From assembly GCA_024280835.1 (NCBI GenBank), contig JAJRPJ010000011.1, forward strand, positions 62,001 to 126,000: a stretch of 64,000 bases of DNA, in the 5' to 3' direction. The position numbers and the translations under genes were made by a program. Source of the stretch: Candidatus Zixiibacteriota bacterium (GTDB lineage: Bacteria; Zixibacteria; MSB-5A5; GN15; JACZUZ01). Positions 27,197 through 36,393 of the stretch are shown in pieces. Every line of letters begins with the position of its first letter. Position 1 is the first letter of the stretch. The notes beneath the pieces are model-generated. The model saw only the letters and a list, made by a program, of their open reading frames with translations. It made no database searches and was not told where the DNA came from.

Positions 27197-27204
27197 ATTT
27201 TTTT

Positions 27205-27515
27205 GTTCATTTTTGTTCCCGTTCTTCTTCTCGAAACAAAGTTTCCCTCAGCCTGACCCCTCATTTGCCTGACACCCTCAGCAATTTCTACTTTTGTGAC
27301 ACTGTTTTCTTCAATTCTCGTAAATGTTACCCCGATTCATTTGCGCTAGCCTGACAATTACCTATTTTGTCGCATCACCCGTCATCGGACGGTTCTCTGG
27401 ACTAGTCCAGGAAAATGTATTCAACAAAGTAGATTCCACAACTATTGCTGTGTAGCTTATTCTTAGGTCACAGAAGAGCTGAAGAAACAGTAAGAAGAAA
27501 CGGTAACGATAAAGC
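27205..27515. other. Intergenic, dnaX leader
   Basis: About 310 bases between the SRP RNA terminator and dnaX. I see no RNA gene or clear promoter. The dnaX start has only a weak purine-rich stretch (AAGAAGAAACGG) upstream as a ribosome binding site. Confidence 0.45.
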
Positions 27516-29393
27516 ATGTCCTATCAAGTCTTAGCCCGCAAATATCGCCCCCAAACATTCGATGAGGTCATCGCGCAGGGCCATGTCACCAAGACCCTCT
27601 CCAATGCTCTGGCCTCTGGTCGCATTGGCTCGGGCTATCTCTTTTGCGGTCCACGTGGCACTGGCAAAACAAGTGTCGCGCGTATCCTCGCCAAATCTAT
27701 CAATTGCGACAAAGGTCCGACCTCCACTCCTTGTGGAAAATGTGACTCCTGCCTAACTATTGGCACCGAGGGTTCAATTGACGTCCGTGAAATCGACGCC
27801 GCCTCAAACACTGGAGTCGATGATGTCCGCATTTTGCGCGAAAACATTCGCTACGGGCCCAGCGCAGACAACCGCAAACGAATCTATATCATCGATGAAG
27901 TCCATCGTCTCTCAGGCGCGGCATTCGACGCTCTACTCAAAACTCTCGAAGAGCCACCGGCGCATGCGATGTTCATTTTCGCCACCACCGACCCGCAAAA
28001 AGTCCCCGATACAATTCACTCGCGCACACAACGTTTTGATTTTCGCCGAGTAAATGTTTCAGAATTGGCCACAGCCCTCGGCGTCATTGCCGAAAAAGAG
28101 GGTGTCAAAGTCAGTGAAGACGCTCTGCGGCTAATTGCTCGCCGTGGTGAAGGATCTGTGCGAGATTCGGTCTCATTACTCGATCAGATTATTTCATTTT
28201 CAAGTGACAATATCACCGCCGAACATGTCAGCGAAGCTCTCGGACTTGTTGACCAGGAGTTTCTTTTCAATTTTGTCGAAGCTCTCGCGCGCGCAGATTG
28301 CTCCAGCGCATTATTGAAAGTCTCCGAACTAGCCGACAGCGGCGCAGACATCCGCGAATTTATTCGCGAACTCTCGCACCATTTCCGCTCGCTGACAATC
28401 CTCCGCTCCGCTGGATTGAAAACAGCCTCAAAAGTCCTCAACCTTTTGGAGAGCGAACTACAGCGCCTCCAAAGCCAGCTGGACTTTTTCACCGTTGGTG
28501 ATTTGGTGCGCCTAGCCGACATTTTGATAGCCGCCACTCGCCAATTGAAAGATGTGGAACCCCGCTGGACTCTTGAAATGGCCACAGTCAAAATGGCCTA
28601 TCTCGAATCAACAGTGACAATCGAGGAAGCTCTTGCACAATTGCAGGCGGGGGCCACCCTCTCAACGTCACCCGCTTCTGGAGCCACCACCGAGCAAAAA
28701 AAAAACTCTGATTTATTCGCAGGCGCCTCACGGCCATCCCGTTTCACTCCCCCAGCGCCAAAAGTGGCCTCAAGGGTAACCACAAATCTAGCAACAGGCT
28801 CTTCAACGAGCGCTCAATCCAAGTCAAGCGCAACTCAATCCCACACATCAGCAACAACGACAGCAACTGCTTCTGCTGTTTCAGCATCTCCCAAAGTTGA
28901 TGTTACGCGCATTAACACACCGACAATTCGGCAACATTGGTCAGCCTTTATGGCCTCTCTCAAAGGACCCAATCGAATGCTAGCCTCGCAATTGGCAATG
29001 GCCTCTGTTAGCGAAGTTCATGAGAATCAGATCACCGTCATGTTCCCGAGTTCGGCTCCCACCCAAAAAAGCTTGGTGGAAAAACCGAATTACCGTGTAC
29101 AAATAGAGCAAGCTCTCAAAGAGTTTTTTGGAGCGCCATTGCGCATAAACTACGAGATTGATTCAGACGTAGGCACAGCCAGCATGGGATCTCAACCTGT
29201 TCCTAATAACTTAGATGACCCAAGAGAGGCTCCGAGACAATCTACTGGACAACCCGCTGGACAGGCCGCAACCATTATCGATGAGACTGGAGAGTCGGCC
29301 AAACTCTTAGCCGAAGACAGCCGCCTGAGAACCATCATGGAGCAAGTCGACGGCGAAATCGTGCGAGTTCGTGATGTGAAAAGTCAGTCATAG
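27516..29393 (+). CDS. dnaX: DNA polymerase III subunit gamma/tau
   Basis: A 625-residue clamp-loader ATPase beginning SYQVLARKYRPQTFDEVIAQ. Walker A is GPRGTGKTS, the zinc-binding cysteines are in TPCGKCDSC, and the sensor 1 region contains IFATTDPQKVP. Domains I-III end near residue 370, followed by an S/T/A-rich linker and a C-terminal tau-specific region. An A10 tract at codons 394-397 lies just after domain III, and a -1 slip there gives a stop after two codons, so two products (tau and a ~398-residue gamma) are predicted. First gene of dnaX-ybaB-recR, a widely conserved cluster. Confidence 0.96.
   Translation: MSYQVLARKYRPQTFDEVIAQGHVTKTLSNALASGRIGSGYLFCGPRGTGKTSVARILAKSINCDKGPTSTPCGKCDSCLTIGTEGSIDVREIDAASNTGVDDVRILRENIRYGPSADNRKRIYIIDEVHRLSGAAFDALLKTLEEPPAHAMFIFATTDPQKVPDTIHSRTQRFDFRRVNVSELATALGVIAEKEGVKVSEDALRLIARRGEGSVRDSVSLLDQIISFSSDNITAEHVSEALGLVDQEFLFNFVEALARADCSSALLKVSELADSGADIREFIRELSHHFRSLTILRSAGLKTASKVLNLLESELQRLQSQLDFFTVGDLVRLADILIAATRQLKDVEPRWTLEMATVKMAYLESTVTIEEALAQLQAGATLSTSPASGATTEQKKNSDLFAGASRPSRFTPPAPKVASRVTTNLATGSSTSAQSKSSATQSHTSATTTATASAVSASPKVDVTRINTPTIRQHWSAFMASLKGPNRMLASQLAMASVSEVHENQITVMFPSSAPTQKSLVEKPNYRVQIEQALKEFFGAPLRINYEIDSDVGTASMGSQPVPNNLDDPREAPRQSTGQPAGQAATIIDETGESAKLLAEDSRLRTIMEQVDGEIVRVRDVKSQS
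28696..28705 (+). promoter_or_regulatory. A10 slippery tract in dnaX, possible programmed frameshift
   Basis: The zero frame reads CAA AAA AAA AAC TCT. One extra A or a -1 slip gives CAA AAA AAA AAA CTC TGA, so termination follows at once. A GGAG sequence at 28680-28683 lies 12 bases upstream, similar in position to the stimulatory Shine-Dalgarno element of E. coli dnaX. A9-type tracts in Thermus dnaX cause transcriptional slippage with the same result. Confidence 0.6.
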
Positions 29394-29473
29394 TTTCAAA
29401 ACTATGGTTTCAAAATCATAGTCTCAAAAAGACCAACAAACATTCGAAAATAGAATCAAAGGAGTAATATCAT

Positions 29474-29800
29474 ATGTCAAAAGCAGGACTAGGCGGAATG
29501 CTCAAACAAATGCAGCAAATGCAGAGCAAAATGGCCGAAATGCAGGCCGAAATTGAAGCCATGGAAGTTGAAGGAACTTCTGGGGGCGGCATGGTCAAAG
29601 TTGTCACCAATGGCAAGCACGAGATAAAATCAATAACAATCGATCCCGAAGTGGTAAACTCTGAGGACATCGAAATGCTCCAAGACTTAATCATCGCAGC
29701 AATTAACCAAGCCAGCCAACGTGTCAATGAAAATCAAGCCGAAAAAATGTCAGCGCTCACTGGTGGCCTCAGTATCCCTGGCCTGAATTTGCCATTCTAA
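29474..29800 (+). CDS. ybaB: YbaB/EbfC-family nucleoid-associated protein
   Basis: A 108-residue protein with a strong AAAGGAG site. The N-terminus is a charged, methionine- and glutamine-rich helix (MLKQMQQMQSKMAEMQAEIE), then the conserved GTSGGGMVKVVTNGKHE and ITIDPEVV segments of the family. YbaB forms tweezer-like dimers that bind DNA. Located between dnaX and recR, its usual position. Confidence 0.95.
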   Translation: MSKAGLGGMLKQMQQMQSKMAEMQAEIEAMEVEGTSGGGMVKVVTNGKHEIKSITIDPEVVNSEDIEMLQDLIIAAINQASQRVNENQAEKMSALTGGLSIPGLNLPF

Positions 29801-29828
29801 CCTAGTTAAACAAAAGAAATAGACACCT

Positions 29829-30431
29829 ATGTTTCGTAGCGCCGCCTCGGTTGACAGACTAATTACCCTACTTGGCAAACTCCCAGGTATCGGCCGCAAA
29901 TCCGCAGGACGATTGGCTTTTCATATTTTGAAAATCCCACTCGAAGAAGCGCTAGCTCTCGCCGATGCAATTCGTGACGCCAAAGAAAAAGTCGGCGAGT
30001 GTCAGATCTGTTTCAATATCAGCGAAAGCTCCCCCTGCTATATTTGCAGCGACCCCAAACGTGACCGCTCATTGATTTGTGTGGTGGAAGAAGCGCTGGA
30101 TGTGCCCTCGGTGGATAAGGTAGATTCTTTTCGCGGCCTGTTTCATGTTCTCGGCGGACGGCTCTCTCCACTCGATGGTATCGGCCCAGACGACCTAAGT
30201 ATCAAAGCTCTCCTAGAGCGGATGCAGGGTGATGAACAAATCAAAGAAGTAATTATCGCCACAAATCCCAGCGTCGAGGGTGAAGCAACCGCGATGTATC
30301 TCTCGAAGTTAATTAAGCCGCTCAACGTCACTGTCACTCGCATCGCTCGGGGAATTCCCGTCGGAGCTGATCTCGAATACGCAGATGTCGTCACACTCTC
30401 ACAAGCCCTCGAAGGCCGAAGAGAGTTCTAA
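29829..30431 (+). CDS. recR: Recombination mediator RecR
   Basis: A 200-residue protein of standard length. It has an N-terminal helix-hairpin-helix (LGKLPGIGRKSAGRLAFHIL), a four-cysteine zinc finger (CQICFNISESSPCYIC), a Toprim domain beginning ICVVEEALDV and the conserved C-terminal segment VTRIARGIPVGADLEYAD. RecR works with RecF and RecO to load RecA on gapped DNA. It follows ybaB by 28 bases and is followed after 2 bases by the next gene. Confidence 0.96.
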   Translation: MFRSAASVDRLITLLGKLPGIGRKSAGRLAFHILKIPLEEALALADAIRDAKEKVGECQICFNISESSPCYICSDPKRDRSLICVVEEALDVPSVDKVDSFRGLFHVLGGRLSPLDGIGPDDLSIKALLERMQGDEQIKEVIIATNPSVEGEATAMYLSKLIKPLNVTVTRIARGIPVGADLEYADVVTLSQALEGRREF

Positions 30432-30433
30432 GT

Positions 30434-32497
30434 TTGTCCCAGCAACCCGACATACCTGAATCACCACAGCAGTCGCCACTGCATTCACCAAGATTATCTT
30501 GGGGCTGGCTAACACTAGCCTTGTCCCCTTTGATTGCGCGCCTGCTTGCAACACAGGTTGAAACTAATTGGTGGGGACTAAATGCCTTAGCTTTCACAGA
30601 AAATTGGTTAACCCTCACTTTCATATCTCTGGCTTTAGCGCTAATTCTTATCTGGCTAACAAAACAAAGTCCCCAAGCTCCGAGTCAAACATTCAGCAAA
30701 GTAAACACGACACTCTCTTTGGCGCTTGCGCTCCTACTCGGATTGGCGTTCTTCACCTTGGGTAGTGATTCACATTTATTCGGCTCTACCTACGCTCTAA
30801 TCGGCTCTCTAAAACAATTCGACGAGTTATATCTCCATCACTATGCCTACCTAGCAACCAAAATAGTTTCCATCTTCTATAACTCTCTTACAGGTGTCAC
30901 TGACAGAGCTCTAAATGATTCTGCCATTGCTATCCAAACTCTGTCAGCACTCTCTGGAGCGCTTTCGGTTTTTGTATGGCTAAAAATCAGCTCGAAACTG
31001 GCTCGCAACAAAGCCGAAACGATTTACTTTTTTTCTGCCGCGGTCTTATCGGGAGGAACTCTTCTCTTCTTCGGCAGTGGAGAATACTACGCGCCAGCAG
31101 TAGTCATGGTCTCGCTAATAATCCTCAGTTTCGTAACCATGATTAAATCTGAAACTGCCAGCTCTCGCTACCGTTCAGCGGGAGCTTTAGCGCTGCTGAG
31201 CATTCTAGCGCCTTTCTATCTCGCACAACTAATCTTCATCCTACCAGCTACTGTCTTTATGCTCGGCCTAGGTTTAGCGCCTGGACCGAAACGAGAACGA
31301 CTCTGGGCGATTCTCTCACTTGTAACTCTTGGCGTCATAGTCGGGATTCTCTACTGGCAAGCGCAAACCGACCTTTGGATACAAGCGCGCATTGTAGGAC
31401 TAGCTGGCAAACCACCCGAATTTGAATACACACTCTTCGGACTTAGACGAATTTTCGACTTACTCAATTCTGCATTCATCCTCTGGCCGCTGTTCCCATT
31501 AACGCTCTGGCTTTGCTTGCGCTATACGTGGCAAGAGCGCTGCGACCATCTTGTCGGTGGACTAGCAATGCTGACACTAAGTTTTGCAGTCTGGATATTC
31601 ATCAGTGATTTCCCAAATGGTTCCGCCAGAGAAATCACAACCATAGCAATGTTTGCTTTGCCCGCCTCGGTACTAGCAGCCTATCTCTGGATAAAACGTT
31701 TCAGCGAAAAAACATGGTTTGGCCGCACGACCCTAACTATTGTAATCGCGGGTGTTCTAACATTTGCGGCTATGGCGCCAGTATATGTTGACGGTGAAGC
31801 TGGAGTACAATACTTAGACCATGATTACAAAACCCGCAAGAAGCGCTACCTTAGCGGATTGGTTAATTTCCGTGATCATTATTTTTTCAAAAAAGAGTTC
31901 CCCAAAGCAGACCAATGGGAGTGGAGTTTTACTCGTAGATCACCGGCGTTTTTAGATCATCGTTCTATCCGCTTATTATACAATCGCGGAGATTTCACTG
32001 AGTCGTTAGACCGCTTAACATTATTATTAGCAACCAATCCATATTGGGCCGATCTCTATTCCACGCAAGCGGCCTCTCTCCAAGCGCTTCGCAGACTCCC
32101 CGAAGCCTTACAGGCCATCGACAAGGGACTACAATTAGACCCAGATAATCCGATGATGCTACTCGCTCGTGGAAACATTTTCAGTTCGTTAAACAAGCCC
32201 GACAGTGCAGAAGCTATGTATCTGGGAGCGTTGCGCTATGACTCGCGCAATGTCAACATTCGCAAAGATCTTGGTTTATTTTATATTGGATCAAAAAGAA
32301 CTTCTGCCGCGGAAAAACAAGGGCAAATAATCTTTGAGGATAATCCAATCAGCGCCTATTCATTCTTACTTGTAGGACTTGCGGCGTACGACCGTCAAGA
32401 TCAAGTCCGAGCACGGCGCTACCTCTCCGAAGCCCTCAAACGTGGCTTAACTGAACCCGAAGCCCAGTATGCGCGACTCGTACTTGGCCGATTATAG
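30434..32497 (+). CDS. Polytopic membrane protein with C-terminal TPRs
   Basis: 687 residues from a TTG just 2 bases after the recR stop, so translation is probably coupled. About a dozen hydrophobic segments fill residues ~20-450. An extracytoplasmic or linker stretch follows, then TPR units from ~515 on (for example LPEALQAIDKGLQLDPDNP). The layout resembles glycosyltransferase-like or O-antigen-type membrane proteins fused to TPRs, but I see no diagnostic catalytic motif, so the function is unknown. It has no evident connection with recR beyond position. A start at a later codon is possible. Confidence 0.75.
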   Translation: MSQQPDIPESPQQSPLHSPRLSWGWLTLALSPLIARLLATQVETNWWGLNALAFTENWLTLTFISLALALILIWLTKQSPQAPSQTFSKVNTTLSLALALLLGLAFFTLGSDSHLFGSTYALIGSLKQFDELYLHHYAYLATKIVSIFYNSLTGVTDRALNDSAIAIQTLSALSGALSVFVWLKISSKLARNKAETIYFFSAAVLSGGTLLFFGSGEYYAPAVVMVSLIILSFVTMIKSETASSRYRSAGALALLSILAPFYLAQLIFILPATVFMLGLGLAPGPKRERLWAILSLVTLGVIVGILYWQAQTDLWIQARIVGLAGKPPEFEYTLFGLRRIFDLLNSAFILWPLFPLTLWLCLRYTWQERCDHLVGGLAMLTLSFAVWIFISDFPNGSAREITTIAMFALPASVLAAYLWIKRFSEKTWFGRTTLTIVIAGVLTFAAMAPVYVDGEAGVQYLDHDYKTRKKRYLSGLVNFRDHYFFKKEFPKADQWEWSFTRRSPAFLDHRSIRLLYNRGDFTESLDRLTLLLATNPYWADLYSTQAASLQALRRLPEALQAIDKGLQLDPDNPMMLLARGNIFSSLNKPDSAEAMYLGALRYDSRNVNIRKDLGLFYIGSKRTSAAEKQGQIIFEDNPISAYSFLLVGLAAYDRQDQVRARRYLSEALKRGLTEPEAQYARLVLGRL

Positions 32498-32529
32498 ACG
32501 TTCCAGCTACAGACACACTTGAAGCGCCA

Positions 32530-34053
32530 CTAACCCCAACGCGAGATACCATCGAGAGCCGCAACCTTGTACGCCTCTGACAATGTCGGGTAATTAAAGA
32601 CTGAGTCAACGAAGTAATCAATCGTTCCACCAAATGACATAACCGCTTGACCAATATGAATCAACTCAGTGGCGCGTTCACCGATGATATGCACGCCAAT
32701 CAAACGCTTGTCGCTGCGACGGAAAATCAATTTGAGTAATCCATCTTGGTCATTCATAATCTGGCCACGAGCCAACTCATGGAACCGACTAATACCAATT
32801 TCAAACTCTTCACCTTTTTCACGAGCGGACTCTTCTGTCTCACCTACTAGCGACAACTCTGGAATAGTGTAAATGCCATAGGGCATCAATTCATTTATCC
32901 GTGGACTGTGAAAGTCATCACCACCATTGAAAGCATGAAAACTAGCAATTCGTCCCTGATCCATAGACACCGAAGCCAATGACGGAAAACCAATCACATC
33001 TCCGACAGCATAGACAGTCTTACAGCTAGTTCTAAAGTGTTCATCAACCTTGATCAAGCCACGTTTGTCGGTCTCAATTCCTAAGGCCTCAAGACCTAAG
33101 TTCTCAGTATTGCCACCACGTCCAGCAGAATAGAGCATACGATCAGAGACAATTCGCCGACCCGAATCAGTAGTAGTGACTACTTTACCATCCCGCACAC
33201 AAATGTCTTTGGCGCCATCACCAAGAATCAGTTTCACACGCGCTTTACGCATTAAGTACACTAGTACATCAGAAATTTCATCATCGATGAAATCCAACAA
33301 ATGTTTTCTCATATCAAGCAAAGTCACCTTCACTCCAATATGCGCAAAAATACAGGCATACTCACAACCAATCACACCACCACCGACAATTGTCATCGTC
33401 CGCGGAATCTCATCAAGCTCCAAGATAGTCTCACCATCGTAGATATACTTATTGTCGAAATCTAGATTGGGTGGATGGTACGGATGTGTCCCAACTGAAA
33501 TAATAATTTTATCAGCGGTTACAATCCGATTAGTATCTGAGCCACTGGAAATCAATATCTTATGCGGTGTCGTCAGAATGCCATAACCAGTAATAATATC
33601 AATACCGTTTCGAGATAGTTGATCGAAAATAACTTCCATCTCGTTTTGAATAACTTGATCCTTGCGGTGCATTAACTCATTAATCGTCAACTTATTCTTG
33701 AGCTCGAAATGTAGTCCATAAATTGAGCGTTGTTTAAGCCCAGCAATATAAAGCACAGTCTCCCGTAAAGTCTTGGAAGGCAGAGTACCAGTGTGAATCA
33801 TCACACCACCAATAACTGAGTGACGCTCAACAATCGCCGCGCGCTTACCTAGTTTGGCGGCCTGCAAAGCCGCTCGCTCACCAGCAGGTCCTGAACCAAT
33901 TATCAGGATGTCATAGTCATAATTCTCGGTCTTTGTCATCTGCGCTTCTACTTCAGGAACAATTTGTTCAATAGTCGTCTTCTCTTCAGAAATTCCCTTG
34001 GAGATTTCTTTAGATACTTCTTTGGATACTTTGTCTGAAACTTTCATTGCCAA
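32530..34053 (-). CDS. sthA: Si-specific NAD(P)+ transhydrogenase
   Basis: A 507-residue FAD flavoprotein of the dihydrolipoamide dehydrogenase fold. The FAD motif is IIGSGPAGERAALQAAKLGK. Where lipoamide dehydrogenase has its redox CxxxxC, this protein has GGVMIHTGTLPSKTLRE without either cysteine, the mark of SthA. The NAD(P) motif is TIVGGGVIGCEYA. SthA equilibrates NADPH with NADH. The start is TTG 34053, with AGGA 8 bases upstream (ATG 34047 is in frame). This adds ~38 residues of low-complexity sequence before TKTENYDYDILIIG, the usual start. Convergent with the recR-linked membrane protein gene. Confidence 0.92.
   Translation of the reverse strand: MAMKVSDKVSKEVSKEISKGISEEKTTIEQIVPEVEAQMTKTENYDYDILIIGSGPAGERAALQAAKLGKRAAIVERHSVIGGVMIHTGTLPSKTLRETVLYIAGLKQRSIYGLHFELKNKLTINELMHRKDQVIQNEMEVIFDQLSRNGIDIITGYGILTTPHKILISSGSDTNRIVTADKIIISVGTHPYHPPNLDFDNKYIYDGETILELDEIPRTMTIVGGGVIGCEYACIFAHIGVKVTLLDMRKHLLDFIDDEISDVLVYLMRKARVKLILGDGAKDICVRDGKVVTTTDSGRRIVSDRMLYSAGRGGNTENLGLEALGIETDKRGLIKVDEHFRTSCKTVYAVGDVIGFPSLASVSMDQGRIASFHAFNGGDDFHSPRINELMPYGIYTIPELSLVGETEESAREKGEEFEIGISRFHELARGQIMNDQDGLLKLIFRRSDKRLIGVHIIGERATELIHIGQAVMSFGGTIDYFVDSVFNYPTLSEAYKVAALDGISRWG
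33982..34041 (-). repeat. 12-bp in-frame tandem repeat in sthA N-terminal extension
   Basis: On the minus strand five degenerate 12-bp units encode VSDK, VSKE, VSKE, ISKG and ISEE. They lie before the conserved FAD-binding core and have no counterpart in typical SthA proteins. Confidence 0.75.
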
Positions 34054-34356
34054 ACCGCTTTTCCTATTCAGGTCCTACTTATTCAGTGTTGTTCTTAAGG
34101 CCAATTCAAAAATTCGTAAGCCTCTAAATACTATTATCGGACAATTACGCGCTGTCCTTCGCTATTTGAGGCCATCAATCGGGTAATGCTCCATCCATTA
34201 GAGCCGCATATAGGTGCGTCCCCACATACATTATACAGTCCAACGCAGTCTGACAAGTCTTAGAACCATGAGTTAGTAATATTTCTATCTAGACGCAGTA
34301 GATAGACGCCCCCGTAACGCCAACGAAGGGCTAGGTGGGACTACTTGGGAAGTGAT
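34054..34356. other. Intergenic, no gene seen
   Basis: About 300 bases between sthA and the peptidase-like gene on the same strand. It should hold the sthA promoter. No clear hairpin terminator or RNA gene is visible. Confidence 0.4.
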
Positions 34357-36063
34357 TTAGCGTGAAAGAATCTTGGATTCGTTCAGAGGTGAAACATCCG
34401 CCGTTAGCGAAAGTGGGAAACTAAATGAAACAGTCGAATCCGCAGAATTGAAATAAGGAGAGCTAGGATTAAAAGAAGTCAGAAATTTTGACAACAAAGT
34501 TGAAGTAGCATAATCATAAAGCCCCGCTTCATGCTCATCAAAGCGTAAACCAAATCGATACCCCTGAAACTCAGGCCCATCTGCAAACTGCTCTTCGAAG
34601 AGTTCACTAGCTGGGAAAATATTCTCTTCTAACTTGCCATAAAAAATTGTCATCGATAACTCCCCTGCGCGATCTGGTCGCGCTCTCACAAAGATACGGC
34701 CATCAGATTCAATCAAAGTCAAATTTCTGATAGTCTTGAAACGCGCCGTTTCAGCTCCATTGCCACTCGGGTCTGAGGCGCTACCAACTTTCACCAATCC
34801 CGCAGAATCACTGGCCGCCAAACCACCCAGCCCTGGACGCAAGTAGACATCTCCTCCCGCGCCATGAAACTCTCCCGAAACATACTTCGTCTCGAAACGC
34901 TCTATAATATCCTGCCAAGAAGTCCCACAATGCCTCTCAAATATCGCTCTGATATCCGCGGCAGACAATTGACGAGTTTCATCGAGATTGCCAGAGAGCT
35001 CCAAATAGGCGCCAAGAACTGCGTCCATACCAAAAACATCGACCAAACTCATCACAAATAGTCCCGATGCCGAATAAGAAATACTAGCATCCACATCGGT
35101 ATGAAAAGCCATCAATTCAAGCAGACTTTCGACATCAACTACCTCCAGACGATACAAGTAGGACGCCATATCCAACAATGCCGATGGCGCTCTTGTGGCG
35201 CGACCTCCGAGGTAAGTGGCCATCCCTTCACGCAATAAAGGTAATGTCGTCAGAGGCATTGATTGAAAACGAAAGTTCACCATCAAATGCGCAACCTCAT
35301 GGAAATGCGGCAACGCAGATGTAATCAGTGCATCAGAGGCTAGATCGTAAAACCCTCGCACAGCCACACCGGTAATACGCTGAACTTCTTGCTCATCAGT
35401 GCAAAAATAATAGTCAATCTTCTCTTTAGCCAATAATTCCATACGTTCGGACGGAATCGAAAGCAGTATGCCCAACGAATCAACAAAACTATCGAGAGAT
35501 TCAATTGTCATACCATTGGCATATTTTTCTTGACTAGGACTAATGTAAAAGCGGAAGTAACGCGATTCTCGCATTTCCCAGCCTTGTGTGACATAGTCCT
35601 GCGGAAACGTCAGCCAAGGATAATTATCAAACCTACGAACATAATAGTGATAAACACTAATTTCGCCTTTGAGTTTACCCTCAATGCGAAGTCGCAAATA
35701 GGTAGAATCCAACAACCCACCCGACTTGAGCTGAATCGCTGGACGAAAACGGGACAACTTAACAAGTGGAGAGTTCAAGTCCGCCTTTATCGAAATACCA
35801 TCATATTCAATCCCCAAACGTTCTGAGCGCAGACGCGCATACGGTGACCAGTGCATCCACGCCGATTCGATACTGCCAGATTGGACCAAATCGACATACT
35901 CCTGCAACATCCGATTACCTTCAAAGACAGGGTTTATCGGCTTGGCATCTGTGGTGACTTCTTGGCCAAACACATTACTGGTCACAGCGCCTATAGCTAG
36001 CGTTACAAATAACAACACTGACGTAACCTTGGATTGTAGAGGTCGTTTGTATTTTCGTTTCAT
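34357..36063 (-). CDS. Secreted gluzincin-like metallopeptidase (putative)
   Basis: 568 residues with a signal peptide (LLFVTLAIGAVTSNVFGQ). The zinc signature HEVAH (HExxH) lies near residue 253 in PHFHEVAHLM. About 25 residues later comes LLREGMATYLGG, supplying the third, glutamate ligand expected for gluzincins (M1-like / peptidase MA). The N-terminal ~170 residues form an SnoaL-like or mixed region without motif, and the C-terminal ~170 residues are beta-rich. It is a plausible periplasmic or surface protease. Substrate unknown. It stands between sthA and the second PorV/TonB operon and is probably transcribed on its own, since a terminator lies at 36286-36318 upstream of it. Confidence 0.78.
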   Translation of the reverse strand: MKRKYKRPLQSKVTSVLLFVTLAIGAVTSNVFGQEVTTDAKPINPVFEGNRMLQEYVDLVQSGSIESAWMHWSPYARLRSERLGIEYDGISIKADLNSPLVKLSRFRPAIQLKSGGLLDSTYLRLRIEGKLKGEISVYHYYVRRFDNYPWLTFPQDYVTQGWEMRESRYFRFYISPSQEKYANGMTIESLDSFVDSLGILLSIPSERMELLAKEKIDYYFCTDEQEVQRITGVAVRGFYDLASDALITSALPHFHEVAHLMVNFRFQSMPLTTLPLLREGMATYLGGRATRAPSALLDMASYLYRLEVVDVESLLELMAFHTDVDASISYSASGLFVMSLVDVFGMDAVLGAYLELSGNLDETRQLSAADIRAIFERHCGTSWQDIIERFETKYVSGEFHGAGGDVYLRPGLGGLAASDSAGLVKVGSASDPSGNGAETARFKTIRNLTLIESDGRIFVRARPDRAGELSMTIFYGKLEENIFPASELFEEQFADGPEFQGYRFGLRFDEHEAGLYDYATSTLLSKFLTSFNPSSPYFNSADSTVSFSFPLSLTADVSPLNESKILSR

Positions 36064-36285
36064 TTTATCAAGGCCCTAGACAAGGTTCTCAGCAAGGTTC
36101 AATAGCTTCGTTCAACATTGTTATAGCAGAAGAGAATATATAGAAGACAAACTAGATAATCAGTCGATCAGGAGCCTTCATTAGCATCCTCACAACTAAG
36201 GCATTATACCCACTGAACCTGATATTGAGCAAGTCCAAGACGCTTTCCTGACAAAAAAGGTGTTGGCCAAATGCCTCGACATCCT

Positions 36286-36318
36286 TCAAAAAAAAAGGAG
36301 CGGCAAATGCCTCTCCTT
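36286..36318 (-). terminator. Intrinsic terminator of the second TonB/PorV operon
   Basis: On the minus strand AAGGAGAGGC, loop ATTT, GCCGCTCCTT forms a hairpin with one mismatch, followed by a long run of Ts. It lies ~75 bases after the stop of the PorV-like gene at 36394. The A-run reads 36288-36296 on the plus strand. Confidence 0.85.
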
Positions 36319-36393
36319 CTTCCCCTCTATACGCGCATGCGTATCAAACCAAATTTTTGTCGGTTACAGAACTTTTCTTGCAAGCTAACTCAC

